DNA of 64,000 bases. It comes from Planctomycetota bacterium. Lineage in GTDB: Bacteria; Planctomycetota; UBA1135; GCA-002686595. Positions 17,376 through 25,390 of the stretch are shown here, piece after piece. The position numbers and the translations under genes were made by a program. A model generated the notes under the pieces. The model was not told the DNA's origin, searched no databases, and worked only from the letters and a program-made list of their open reading frames with translations. The stretch's first letter is position 1; each line of letters begins with the position of its first letter. The stretch spans positions 62,001 to 126,000 of the forward strand of contig JAPLOF010000013.1 of the NCBI GenBank assembly GCA_026692665.1, given 5' to 3'.

Positions 17376-19697
17376 ATGAGGAACCGGATCCGGGCCCTCG
17401 CCCTCGCCACGGTCGCGCTCACTGGCTGCGACCGCCTCGCGCTCGAGAACCCTCTGGGCCCGCCAGCCAGCGGCGGCGGCGGACCTCCGCCGCCCGTCCT
17501 GCCCAGCGCGCACGGGAGCGTGGGGCTCGTCGCGGCGTGCGGCGGTGTCGCTCGGCTGCGGGCCGACTGGAGCGTGCCCGCGGACGGACTGGATGGCATC
17601 GAGGGCGCCGTCTTCGCCGGTACCGACAGCGCCGCGCTGTTCACCGGCACGGCGCATCCGGTCGATCTGGCGAGGGGACACGTGATCCTCGAGGGCGTGC
17701 CGGACGGCGTCGAGCTCCACGTCGGACTCGGGCTGCGCGCGGTGGCGGCGATGCCCGATTCAGCAATCGCGGCCGGAACGGGCGAGTGGGTGCAGAGCGG
17801 CCCGGTCCTCCGCGTGCACACCGGGCCTCCGGTCTACGTGAACCCCGCGCTCGCGCCCGACGCCGGCGACGGTACCAGCCCGGAGACCGCGTTCGGCGAC
17901 CTCGCGCTCGGCATGCTCATCGCCAACTCGCAGGGCGGCGGCAGCGTGTGGGTCAGCGAGGGCACGGTCCAGAACGCCGCGATCCCGTTGTTCGAGGGCG
18001 TCCACCTCGTCGGCGGGTTCGGTGCGGACTTCGTCCTCGGCCGACGCGATCCGGTGGAGGCGCAGACGCTGCTCGTGGGCGTTCCAGGACAAGCGATCAC
18101 GACGGTCACGAGCGGTCCGGGTGGCACCGCGGTGATCGATGGGATCGCTTTCACCGGCACGGCGGCGGTGCCCGCGGCGCTCGACGACACGGGACGCCGC
18201 GTCGAGATGCGCTCGCTGCGCATCTTCGGTTGCCAGCGCGGGATCAAGCTCCGGAACATCTCCACGAGCCCGGTGGTCGCGGTCGTGCTCGCCGGCGTGG
18301 AGGCGAGCGGTGCACAACTCGAGGGACTGTCGATCGACGGCCCCTTCGACCTGTGGCTGGAAGCCTGCGCCTTCGACGCGAACGGCAACGAGGGTCTCGA
18401 CCTGAACCACCTGTGGGCTCCTTCGGGAGCGACCTCGCGCCTCGTCGTGCGCGGCTCGAGCTTTCGCTCGAACGGCAACGAAGGCGTCGACTGCCACCTG
18501 GGAGCGTCACCGGGACCGACGTCCCCGGGGGGCTTCTTCGACGTGCGCATCCAGGACTGTGATTTCGAGGGCAACGGGCTCGACGGCTTGCGCGTCGACG
18601 TCGACTACGAGAGCACGCCCGCATGGTCGGCCGACGTGCTCGTGCGCGGCTCGCGAGCGCGGGCCAACCGCGGCGCCGGTGTCCACCTGGACCTCGATGG
18701 CCGCACGCGGACCCTGCTGCACGGGATCGTCGCCAGCGCGAACGGGCAGGACGGCGTGCTCGTGACGTCGGAGACGTTCGCCGGCATGGCGACCGTGGCG
18801 AGTTCCGCGCTGCTCGGCAACCTCGGCGCGGGCCTGCGTGCGTCGCTCGGCAACGTGTCGATCGCCGCGAGCCACTGCGTCCTGGCGGGCAACTCCGCTG
18901 GCGATGCACAGAGCGCGATCGTCCCCGTGGTCGCGCACTCTTGTGCGTCGTACCTGGCGGGAGCAGCCAGCGGCGGGATCCAGACCCACGCTTGCGTCGT
19001 CGCGTCCGATCCCCTCGCGCTCGCGTTCCTGCGCGCGCCGATCGGCTTCGCGACGGCCACCGGGCTGTCGGCGGGACTCGTCGTCCTCGACGCCGCGTCG
19101 AGCGCCTCGATCGGCGACGACTTCGAGATCGCCGACGATGGCGCGTCGCGCGAGGTCACGTCGACGACGGGCACTTCGATCGGCCTCGAGCCCGTGCCCG
19201 ACCCCTTCTCGGTTCCGGCGCGCTGCTCCTGGTTCGCGCCCGGGACGGACGTGCGCGAGGACTGGAGGCTCGGCCGCGGCTCGATCGCCGTGGGCGCAGG
19301 CCTCGTTCCGCCCGGCGCGGAACCGGTCGACGCCGGCATCTTCGGCGCTCCGCTCGCGCTCGCGCCGGGCCGCGACGCGGCGCTCCCGCCCGAGCTGTTC
19401 GCCGCGGTGGAGACCATGCCGGCTTGGAGCCGGCCGATCGGGGCCTCGACGACGTTCACCGTGGCCTTCGTCGGTGGAGAACCGGATCCCGCCTCGGTGG
19501 CGGCTTCCGTGCTCGCGTTCCGCTCCACCGGCGCTCCGCTCGGGATCGTGCCCGGGATCGTCGGCGGAAAGCTGGAGGTCCCGGCGCCCGCGGGCGGATG
19601 GCGCACCGGGGACCGCATCGAGATCCACCGCGGGCTCGCCGCGACCGACGGGCGGCCGCTGTGCGCGCCACTCGTCGCCCCCCTGCTCGTCCCCTGA
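17376..19697 (+). CDS. Beta-helix (pectin-lyase-fold) repeat lipoprotein
   Basis: The 773-residue product starts MRNRIRALALATVALTGCDR, a lipoprotein signal with lipobox LTGC. After a Pro/Gly-rich linker and a small beta domain there is a long right-handed beta-helix-like region (about residues 150-530) with repeated short strands and Asn/Gly turns (RSLRIFGCQRGIKLRN, WLEACAFDANGNEGLDLNHL, VVRGSSFRSNGNEGVDC, ASANGQDGVLV). No catalytic residues of polysaccharide lyases are evident. It probably sits in the outer membrane facing the periplasm or surface. It follows the 15758 gene by 10 bases; together they may form a surface structure. Confidence 0.78.
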   Translation: MRNRIRALALATVALTGCDRLALENPLGPPASGGGGPPPPVLPSAHGSVGLVAACGGVARLRADWSVPADGLDGIEGAVFAGTDSAALFTGTAHPVDLARGHVILEGVPDGVELHVGLGLRAVAAMPDSAIAAGTGEWVQSGPVLRVHTGPPVYVNPALAPDAGDGTSPETAFGDLALGMLIANSQGGGSVWVSEGTVQNAAIPLFEGVHLVGGFGADFVLGRRDPVEAQTLLVGVPGQAITTVTSGPGGTAVIDGIAFTGTAAVPAALDDTGRRVEMRSLRIFGCQRGIKLRNISTSPVVAVVLAGVEASGAQLEGLSIDGPFDLWLEACAFDANGNEGLDLNHLWAPSGATSRLVVRGSSFRSNGNEGVDCHLGASPGPTSPGGFFDVRIQDCDFEGNGLDGLRVDVDYESTPAWSADVLVRGSRARANRGAGVHLDLDGRTRTLLHGIVASANGQDGVLVTSETFAGMATVASSALLGNLGAGLRASLGNVSIAASHCVLAGNSAGDAQSAIVPVVAHSCASYLAGAASGGIQTHACVVASDPLALAFLRAPIGFATATGLSAGLVVLDAASSASIGDDFEIADDGASREVTSTTGTSIGLEPVPDPFSVPARCSWFAPGTDVREDWRLGRGSIAVGAGLVPPGAEPVDAGIFGAPLALAPGRDAALPPELFAAVETMPAWSRPIGASTTFTVAFVGGEPDPASVAASVLAFRSTGAPLGIVPGIVGGKLEVPAPAGGWRTGDRIEIHRGLAATDGRPLCAPLVAPLLVP

Positions 19698-19742
19698 CAC
19701 CCGCGACCGCGAGCCGAGCGATTCCTGGCCCAAGCCCTCCAC

Positions 19743-19771
19743 TTGACATTGTGGAAGTGCTTGCTTACATT
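19743..19771 (+). promoter_or_regulatory. Sigma70-type promoter of the TetR-CarF operon, possibly leaderless
   Basis: TTGACA (19743-19748) and TACATT (19766-19771) are separated by 17 bases. The expected start point falls at or next to the ATG at 19778, and no Shine-Dalgarno sequence precedes that ATG, so a leaderless mRNA is likely. TTGT (19749-19752) and ACAA (19772-19775) are inverted ends that might belong to a TetR operator. Confidence 0.6.
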
Positions 19772-19777
19772 ACAACC

Positions 19778-20428
19778 ATGGGCCGCCCGAGCACCCTCGA
19801 AGACAAGCGGCGCGAGTTCCTCCCGATCGTCGCGGGAGCATTCGCCGAGCTCGGTTACCGACGCCTGACGAGCGCCGAGCTCGCCGCGCGTTGCGGTGTC
19901 GGAGAGAACGTGCTCTACCGCATCTGGCCCGACAAACATGCGATGTTCCTCGCGGCGCTCGAGTGGGTGTACCTCGCGTCGGAGCGGACCTGGGAGCGGC
20001 TCCTCGCGGAACCTGGGAACGGCGAGAGCGCCTTCCTGCGCCTTCTCTCGCACGAGGCGCGACACCTGGGCGAGTACGGATTGCACCGGATCGTGTTCGC
20101 GGGCCTGAGCGAGACCGACGATCCGAGGATCCGCGCGGCGCTGCAGGATCTCTACGCGAAGTTCCACGCCTTCGTGCGCCGCCAGCTGAGCGCGCACCGC
20201 GTGGCGGGCGCGCCGGGCGGTCTCGACGCGGAAACCGCGGCCTGGGCCATCATCGGCCTCGGAACGGTCGCCAACGTCGGGCGCGAGCTGGGTTCAATCG
20301 GCGCGAGCCGGCGCGAGTCGATCCTCTGGGATGCCGGCCGCCTGGTCGCCGAGGGACGCATCGACGCCGAGGCGGACGGTCCGCCGCGAAAGAAGCGCGC
20401 GAGCGCCGAGAAGAAGAGGAGGAAATGA
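19778..20428 (+). CDS. TetR-family transcriptional regulator
   Basis: The 216-residue product has an N-terminal TetR helix-turn-helix (FAELGYRRLTSAELAARCGV, then YRIWPDKHAMFLAALEWVY) and a variable helical ligand domain with WAIIGLGTVANVGRELG near its end. It closes with an unusual very basic tail (PPRKKRASAEKKRRK). It is the first gene of a tight operon: the next ATG follows one base after its stop. The likely role is to repress its own operon, which ends in a plasmalogen desaturase gene, in response to a lipid-like or other small ligand (inference). The upstream long open frame is a shadow of the lipoprotein gene. Confidence 0.9.
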   Translation: MGRPSTLEDKRREFLPIVAGAFAELGYRRLTSAELAARCGVGENVLYRIWPDKHAMFLAALEWVYLASERTWERLLAEPGNGESAFLRLLSHEARHLGEYGLHRIVFAGLSETDDPRIRAALQDLYAKFHAFVRRQLSAHRVAGAPGGLDAETAAWAIIGLGTVANVGRELGSIGASRRESILWDAGRLVAEGRIDAEADGPPRKKRASAEKKRRK

Positions 20429-20429
20429 G

Positions 20430-20816
20430 ATGAACGCTGGACTCTCGATGCCGATCCAACGCGCCCGCTGGGACATGCCGCGGCTCTTGCTGCGCCTCGC
20501 GATCCTCGCCTGGGCCGGGTTCTGGACGTGGTTCGTGGTGCTCGACGGACTGCACGACGCCGTGTCGCTCGGGCCGACGACGTACCTGATCATGCTGGCC
20601 ATCCTGGCCGGCCTGTGGATCCCCACCGTGGCCGCGTGGCTCCGTCCGCTCGCGGGCGCCGTGTGCATGGCGCTGGCCGGAGCGCTCGCGCTGTGGTTCT
20701 TCCCCGGCGCCTTCGCGCGAGGCATCCTCGCCGGGCCGCCGATCGCCTTCGCCGTTGCGCTGTTCTGGATCGCGAAGCGCGAACGCGCCCACGGCGCGGA
20801 GGGCGGCCCCCGATGA
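20430..20816 (+). CDS. Small four-helix membrane protein of unknown function
   Basis: The 128-residue product has four hydrophobic segments (LLLRLAILAWAGFWTWFVVL, TYLIMLAILAGLWIPTVAAW, LAGAVCMALAGALALWFF, GPPIAFAVALFWIA). It begins 1 base after the TetR stop and overlaps the next gene by 4 bases (ATGA), so it is translationally coupled in the operon. No conserved motif identifies it. It may partner the lipid desaturase in the membrane; that is inferred from position only. Confidence 0.75.
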   Translation: MNAGLSMPIQRARWDMPRLLLRLAILAWAGFWTWFVVLDGLHDAVSLGPTTYLIMLAILAGLWIPTVAAWLRPLAGAVCMALAGALALWFFPGAFARGILAGPPIAFAVALFWIAKRERAHGAEGGPR

Positions 20817-21430
20817 TCTGGGTGATCGAGGTCGTCGTCGCCGTGCTCGCCGTCGACCTCGTGTCGGGACTCGTCCACTGGGCCGAGGACACGTTCGGCA
20901 CCGTGACGACGCCGGTCGTAGGGCCCTGGATCGTGGCGCCCAACGTCCTGCACCACGACGACGCGTCGGCTTTCGTGGCGCGGAGCTGGCTGGCGAGCTC
21001 GTGGGACCTCGCACTCGCCGCGCTCGCCGTGGTCCTCCTCTCGATCGCGGGTGGTTGGTTCGGCCCGGGCGTGGCCGTGTTCGCCCTCCTGGGCGCGAAC
21101 GCGAACCAGATCCACAAGTGGTGCCATGCGCCGTCGCGGGCGCCGCTCCTCGTCCGCATCGCATGGGGCGCCCGGCTGCTGCAGGGACCGGCTCACCATG
21201 CTCGGCACCACCGCGGGGAGAAGAACACGGCCTACTGCGTCGTGACGCCCTTCGTGAATCCCGCGCTCGACCGCGTCGGCTTCTGGCGGGTCCTCGAGCG
21301 CTGTTGCGTGCCCTTCACCGGCGCGCCGCGGCGGGAAGACCTGCGCGCGATCCGGCTCGTCCGGACCGCGCACAGGCGCGAGGTGGCCGTGGAGCAGCCC
21401 CCTCGCTGGCTGGCTAGAGGCCGATCGTGA
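20813..21430 (+). CDS. carF: CarF/TMEM189-type lipid desaturase (plasmanylethanolamine desaturase family)
   Basis: The 205-residue protein keeps the histidine clusters of this family: SGLVHWAEDTFGT, APNVLHHDDASAF, NANQIHKWCHAP and LLQGPAHHARHHRGEKNTAYC. It has membrane segments near residues 3-20 and 65-105. Family members use a di-iron centre to introduce the vinyl-ether bond of plasmalogens; in Myxococcus CarF this serves photooxidative-stress signalling. It is coupled to the membrane protein by ATGA overlap and ends 17 bases inside the convergent gene. The presence of the gene predicts ether lipids in the organism. The family call is strong; the exact substrate is inference. Confidence 0.88.
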   Translation: MIWVIEVVVAVLAVDLVSGLVHWAEDTFGTVTTPVVGPWIVAPNVLHHDDASAFVARSWLASSWDLALAALAVVLLSIAGGWFGPGVAVFALLGANANQIHKWCHAPSRAPLLVRIAWGARLLQGPAHHARHHRGEKNTAYCVVTPFVNPALDRVGFWRVLERCCVPFTGAPRREDLRAIRLVRTAHRREVAVEQPPRWLARGRS

Positions 21431-22439
21431 ACTCGAGCGCGTCCGTGAGTCCGATGTTGTTCGGCGGCGGGAAGGCCGGATCGCGCGAGTAGAACTGACA
21501 ATTCACGGTAACACCTGCCACGAGCATCGGGTCGGCTCCGCTCGCGATCCAGGCGTTGAAGTCGAAGTGGTAGATGCCCGTGCAGTTCGCCGTGCCGACG
21601 CTGCCGCCCGAGTTCTGGATCGCGGTGCGACGGAGCGGCGCCTGGACGCACAGCGTCCCGCCCAGGAAGGGCGTGCTCGCGCGCCCGCTCGTCCCGTAGA
21701 ACAGGATGCCGTTCTGCAGGTTGCGGACGTTCGAGCCCTGGATCAGGAACCCGGCTCCGGAGCTCGCGCTCGGGACGCCGAGCGAGCTGATCTGCGGCGT
21801 GCAGCCCAGCGAGTTGACCTTCGCGTTGCAGTACACCGCGGGGGTGGTACCGGAGCCCTCCGCGCGCAGCAGGAACACGCCGTGGATGCCCGCGCCGAGG
21901 ATCTCGATGTGGTTGTAGAAGGCGCTCGAAAGCTGCGCCGGATCGAAGAAGTTCGGTGCATCCGTGGCGAACCAGGCGCGGCCCGAGAGACCCGAGTTGT
22001 AGTCGAGCAGGGAGATCGTCCCGAGGGAACCGTCGGTGGTGAGGAACGCCCCGATGAAGAAGCCGCCGTTCACGGTCGCCGGCGCGAGCAGCGGGTAGTT
22101 CGTGTAGGTGTACGAGTTCACGTTCGGCACCGTGGCCGTCACGTCGCGAACCAGGATCGCATCCGCGGGGTCGCGGTCGTTGTTGGGGTCCTCCCACACG
22201 CACAGGTGCACCGTGGTGCCGGCGGGGATCTGGCCCGGCTGCCACATGACTTGCACGCTCGTGATCGCGTCCGTGGCACCGACCGTCGTGAACGACTGGA
22301 ACCAGCAGTAGTCGGCGGGGATCCCGTAGGTCAACCCGGAGTTCGGCAGCCCGTCGTCGAGCGCGTACTGGTTCGTGGCCCACGCGCTCGTGGAGGATGC
22401 GCCGAGGAAGGCGAGAAGCGGTATGAGGATGCGTTGCAT
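21414..22439 (-). CDS. Secreted protein with a second type of C-terminal module
   Basis: The 341-residue product has a signal peptide (MQRILIPLLAFLGASSTSAWA) and a beta-rich N-terminal domain (YALDDGLPNSGLTYG, CWFQSF, GTTVHLCVWEDPNNDRDP). From about residue 200 a different terminal module begins: YCNAKVNSLGCTPQISSLG, PSASSGAGFLIQGSNVRN, GILFYGTSGRASTPFLGGTLC, NCTGIYHFDFNAWIASG, FYSRDPAFPPPNNIGLTDAL. It lacks CPCGN and WYRN, so it is not the same module as in the 873 gene, but it has the same role as a cysteine-containing terminal extension. Its 3' end overlaps the CarF gene by 17 bases on the opposite strand. Confidence 0.8.
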   Translation of the reverse strand: MQRILIPLLAFLGASSTSAWATNQYALDDGLPNSGLTYGIPADYCWFQSFTTVGATDAITSVQVMWQPGQIPAGTTVHLCVWEDPNNDRDPADAILVRDVTATVPNVNSYTYTNYPLLAPATVNGGFFIGAFLTTDGSLGTISLLDYNSGLSGRAWFATDAPNFFDPAQLSSAFYNHIEILGAGIHGVFLLRAEGSGTTPAVYCNAKVNSLGCTPQISSLGVPSASSGAGFLIQGSNVRNLQNGILFYGTSGRASTPFLGGTLCVQAPLRRTAIQNSGGSVGTANCTGIYHFDFNAWIASGADPMLVAGVTVNCQFYSRDPAFPPPNNIGLTDALEFTIGL

Positions 22440-22875
22440 GAGGGTGGTCCTTGTTCCGGAGCTCAGCACCGGCGGCGCCCAGCAGCAGGCACTCGCGCAG
22501 CGCTGATCGCTCCGTGGCAACTGCGATGCCAGGGTGCCGCGACGATCCGCGCACGGCCGCGCTCGCGCCAACGCCCAACATCGCGCGCCCGCGGGGCCGC
22601 ATCGATACCCCGAGCGACGAGGTCGCGCGGGCTCTTGTGCGTAGTCCGCCGGGAGTTCCGGTCGCGCCGGGGAAGCCCGGCCTCGCTCCGGCGCGGGCCG
22701 GTCGCATCGCGCCACGGAACTCGCGGCTTTCCCCCCGCCTGCCCGGCGAAGTGCGTAGCGTCCACCCGATCGAGAGCCGTTACGTTCCTTGTCACGGCGA
22801 CGGCGCCCGCGACCTGCGTGCCCCCACTCGCCTTCGATCGTCCCGCGGCACCGGCCCCGAACGAGAGGATCTGCG
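22440..22875. other. Intergenic between divergent genes, nothing recognised
   Basis: The region carries promoters for the 22439 and 22876 genes. No gene, clear promoter or repeat was recognised. GAGAGGA at 22863-22869 is the Shine-Dalgarno of the BON gene. Confidence 0.4.
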
Positions 22876-23559
22876 ATGAACACCACGACAACGACGCGGA
22901 AGTGCGACCTCGACATCCAGCACGAGGTGGTGCGCGAGCTCATGTGGGAACCGCGGCTGGGCGGATCGGACGTGGGCGTGCAGGTGAAGCACGGCGTGGT
23001 GACCCTGGTCGGTCCGATCGACAGTTGGGCGAAGAAGCAGGCCGCGTGCGACGCGGCGCACCGCGTGCCGGGCGTGCTCGACGTGGCGAACGACCTCACC
23101 GTGGTCATTCCCACGCCCTGGAAGCGGACGGATTCGCAGATCGCCGAGGCCGTGCGCCACGCGCTGCAATGGAACACGTTCGTGCCGAGCGATCGGGTCC
23201 TCTCGACCGTCATGGACGGCTGGGTGACCCTCCAGGGACAGGTCGATTCCGGCTTCCAGCACGAGGAAGTCACCCGCTCCGTCGAGCGCATCGCCGGCGT
23301 GCGCGGCGTCATGAACAAAGTCGTCGTGCGCGCCAACCCCGTGGACGCCGCCCAGATCCGATCGTCGATCCAGCAGGCGCTGGTCCGTCAGACCGAGCGC
23401 GAGGTGAAGCGCATCGACGTCCGGGTCCAGGACGGTGTCGTGACGTTGTCGGGCATGGTGCGCTCGTGGTCCGAGAAGGTCGCCATCGAGCGCCTGGCGT
23501 CGCACGAGCGCGGCGTGCACCGTGTGCAGAACGACCTCGCCGTGGATCCCCACATCTGA
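22876..23559 (+). CDS. Triple BON-domain protein
   Basis: The 227-residue product has three BON-like units of about 65 residues, each ending in a GVVTLxGxV strand and a GVxxVxNDLxV strand (VKHGVVTLVGPIDSW/GVLDVANDLTVV; MDGWVTLQGQVDS/GVRGVMNKVVV; VQDGVVTLSGMVRSW/GVHRVQNDLAV). There is no signal peptide, so it is probably cytoplasmic. BON domains bind lipid or osmotic-stress ligands. Similar three-BON proteins often sit in stress islands with Hsp20 and universal stress proteins, as here. Confidence 0.88.
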   Translation: MNTTTTTRKCDLDIQHEVVRELMWEPRLGGSDVGVQVKHGVVTLVGPIDSWAKKQAACDAAHRVPGVLDVANDLTVVIPTPWKRTDSQIAEAVRHALQWNTFVPSDRVLSTVMDGWVTLQGQVDSGFQHEEVTRSVERIAGVRGVMNKVVVRANPVDAAQIRSSIQQALVRQTEREVKRIDVRVQDGVVTLSGMVRSWSEKVAIERLASHERGVHRVQNDLAVDPHI

Positions 23560-23731
23560 GATCCGCGGCTCCAGGCCGGGCCTGGGAGGCATACGGCAAC
23601 GAGGATCGAGAACGACATCCGGCGCGCCGGAACGCGGCACGTCCCAACGCGACCCGAGGGGGTCCAACTCGACGACACGAGCCGGATGCCGCGCGTGACC
23701 CCGCCGGCCGCGCGCGGTTCGCGCAGGCTGT

Positions 23732-25141
23732 TCAATCCATGCGGCGCCCGTTGGTGACCAATCCGGAGCGCGTCAACTCGAACGACGCGGCCCGTCCATC
23801 CTCGATGCGGAAGACCAGCTTCGAATCCGGCTCGCCCACGAAGTCGAACGCCAGGGCTCCGCGGTGCCGCAGCGCAATCGGTGAACCGGTCGGCCATTCG
23901 ATCCCGAGCTTCCCCTCCTTCTCGGTGATGCTCACGCGGGTCGTCGCGATCTGGTAGGCGCCGACGCACTTGGCGATGTCGGCCGCGCTCAGGGCGACCT
24001 CGCGCGGGTTCGGCGAAGGCAGGCCGAGGACGTGGCAGGCGATCTCGTGCTCGAACTCGTCCACTTGGGCGGATGCGCAGTTCGAGATCACGACCACGCT
24101 CACGCCGACACGCGCGTAGTGTGCCGCGCGCAGCCGGAAGCCACCGACGCCGCCGGCGTGGGCATACCAGGCGGAATCTCCCAGCTTCCCGAGGGTCAGG
24201 GCGAAGCTCGCGCCCGTCGGCTCGCCGTCCGTGGTCCGCACCGGGGTCGTGAGGGCCTGCGTGGTCGCCGCTCCCAGGGCGTTCCTGCCCAACGCGGACT
24301 GCATCCACAGCGCGAGGTCGCCGGCCGTCGAGCACAGCGCCTGGTCCCCCGCGTACGGCGAGGCCCGCATCGGCACGGCGAGGTCGTGATCGTCGAGGAT
24401 CTGCTTGCAGTCCTCGGCGTACCCGACCGGCCGGGACTCGGCCGGGCACACGTCCGTGTCCGTCAATCCGAGCGGCCGGATCACGTGGGTCTTCAAGTGC
24501 TCCGCGAGCGACTCGCCCGAGACCCGGGCGAGGATCATCCCGAGGAGCGCATAGCCCGAGTTGTCGAGCGAGTACGCGGATCCAGGCTCGAACGCGAAGG
24601 GCACGTCCGCGTACAGCGTCAGGAACTCCTTCTCGTTCATCTCGCGCCTCGCCACGTCCGGGTGCTTCTCTTGCAAGGCCAGCCAGGACGGGACACCCCC
24701 CGTGTTCGCCAGCAGGTGCTTCAGCCGCAGCTCGTGCTGCATCGCCGGGAACTCCGGAAGGAGCTTCGCGATGTCGTCGTCGAGCGAGAGCTTGCCGGCT
24801 TCGACGAGTCGCAGCGCAGCGGCGGCTGTCCAGGCGTGGACGAAGGACCCAGCGGGCCACAACGTGTCCGGCGTCGCGAGAGCTCCGCGCGCCGCGTCGG
24901 CATAGCCGAAGCCGCGGCAGACGGCGACTTTTCCATCCCGCGCGACGGCGATCGTCAGGCCGGGAACGCCGTCCTCCTCGACAGCCCGGCGCCCGATCGC
25001 CGCGACGAGTTCGTCGAGCGCGTCCCGGGTCACCTGGGGCCTCGCCGCGCTCGGCGGATCGCCGACCGGCGTGGCATGAGCACCGAGCACCAGCGGTGCG
25101 AGCAGGACGATCGATTCGGCTTTGCGACGGAACGTGACCAT
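23732..25141 (-). CDS. Class C beta-lactamase-fold protein with altered active site
   Basis: The 469-residue product has a signal peptide (ESIVLLAPLVLGAHATPVG), a beta-lactamase/penicillin-binding-protein domain and a C-terminal beta domain. The fold markers are clear (VEAGKLSLDDDIAKLLPEF, HLLANTGGVPSW, NSGYALLGMILARV, DLALWMQSALG). The SxxK motif reads SFVH (Ser99, His102), so the general-base lysine is missing, and the YxN motif reads LDN, while HAG stands where H/KxG is expected. It may be an inactive binder or a hydrolase with changed chemistry. It is divergent from the sensor kinase gene. A role in resistance is not supported. Confidence 0.8.
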   Translation of the reverse strand: MVTFRRKAESIVLLAPLVLGAHATPVGDPPSAARPQVTRDALDELVAAIGRRAVEEDGVPGLTIAVARDGKVAVCRGFGYADAARGALATPDTLWPAGSFVHAWTAAAALRLVEAGKLSLDDDIAKLLPEFPAMQHELRLKHLLANTGGVPSWLALQEKHPDVARREMNEKEFLTLYADVPFAFEPGSAYSLDNSGYALLGMILARVSGESLAEHLKTHVIRPLGLTDTDVCPAESRPVGYAEDCKQILDDHDLAVPMRASPYAGDQALCSTAGDLALWMQSALGRNALGAATTQALTTPVRTTDGEPTGASFALTLGKLGDSAWYAHAGGVGGFRLRAAHYARVGVSVVVISNCASAQVDEFEHEIACHVLGLPSPNPREVALSAADIAKCVGAYQIATTRVSITEKEGKLGIEWPTGSPIALRHRGALAFDFVGEPDSKLVFRIEDGRAASFELTRSGLVTNGRRMD

Positions 25142-25268
25142 GGCGGAACCTCCTGGGACCCCTCGAGGAGAGCACGCCCCATGCCAGGCACGGATACGCA
25201 CGATGGCGTACCGCGCCTCGAATGCGGAGGCATTCGTGCAGGCCCGCTCCGCGGCGCGGAAAGCCCCC

Positions 25269-25294
25269 TTGGGACATGACCTGGCAGGTCCCAA
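25269..25294. promoter_or_regulatory. Inverted repeat TTGGGAC-N12-GTCCCAA, candidate operator
   Basis: The arms TTGGGAC (25269-25275) and GTCCCAA (25288-25294) are perfect. Inside lies a second perfect repeat GACCT-GGC-AGGTC (25278-25290). The site lies between the divergent beta-lactamase-like and kinase genes. Its GGGAC/GTCCC ends recall the DosR box of mycobacteria (GGGACT..AGTCCC), and the adjacent regulator is of the same NarL class; the longer spacing differs. No copy was found upstream of the other island genes. Confidence 0.45.
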
Positions 25295-25390
25295 ACAAGG
25301 GCGACGCGCGGAACGCGCACTCGGCCGTGTCGGTCCGACAACGCGATTCGCACGAGGCAAGGTGCGTCCAGCGGTCGTACTTCGTATCTT

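Noticed and set aside
23732..25141. Functional beta-lactamase
   Set aside because: The SxxK lysine and YxN tyrosine are both missing.
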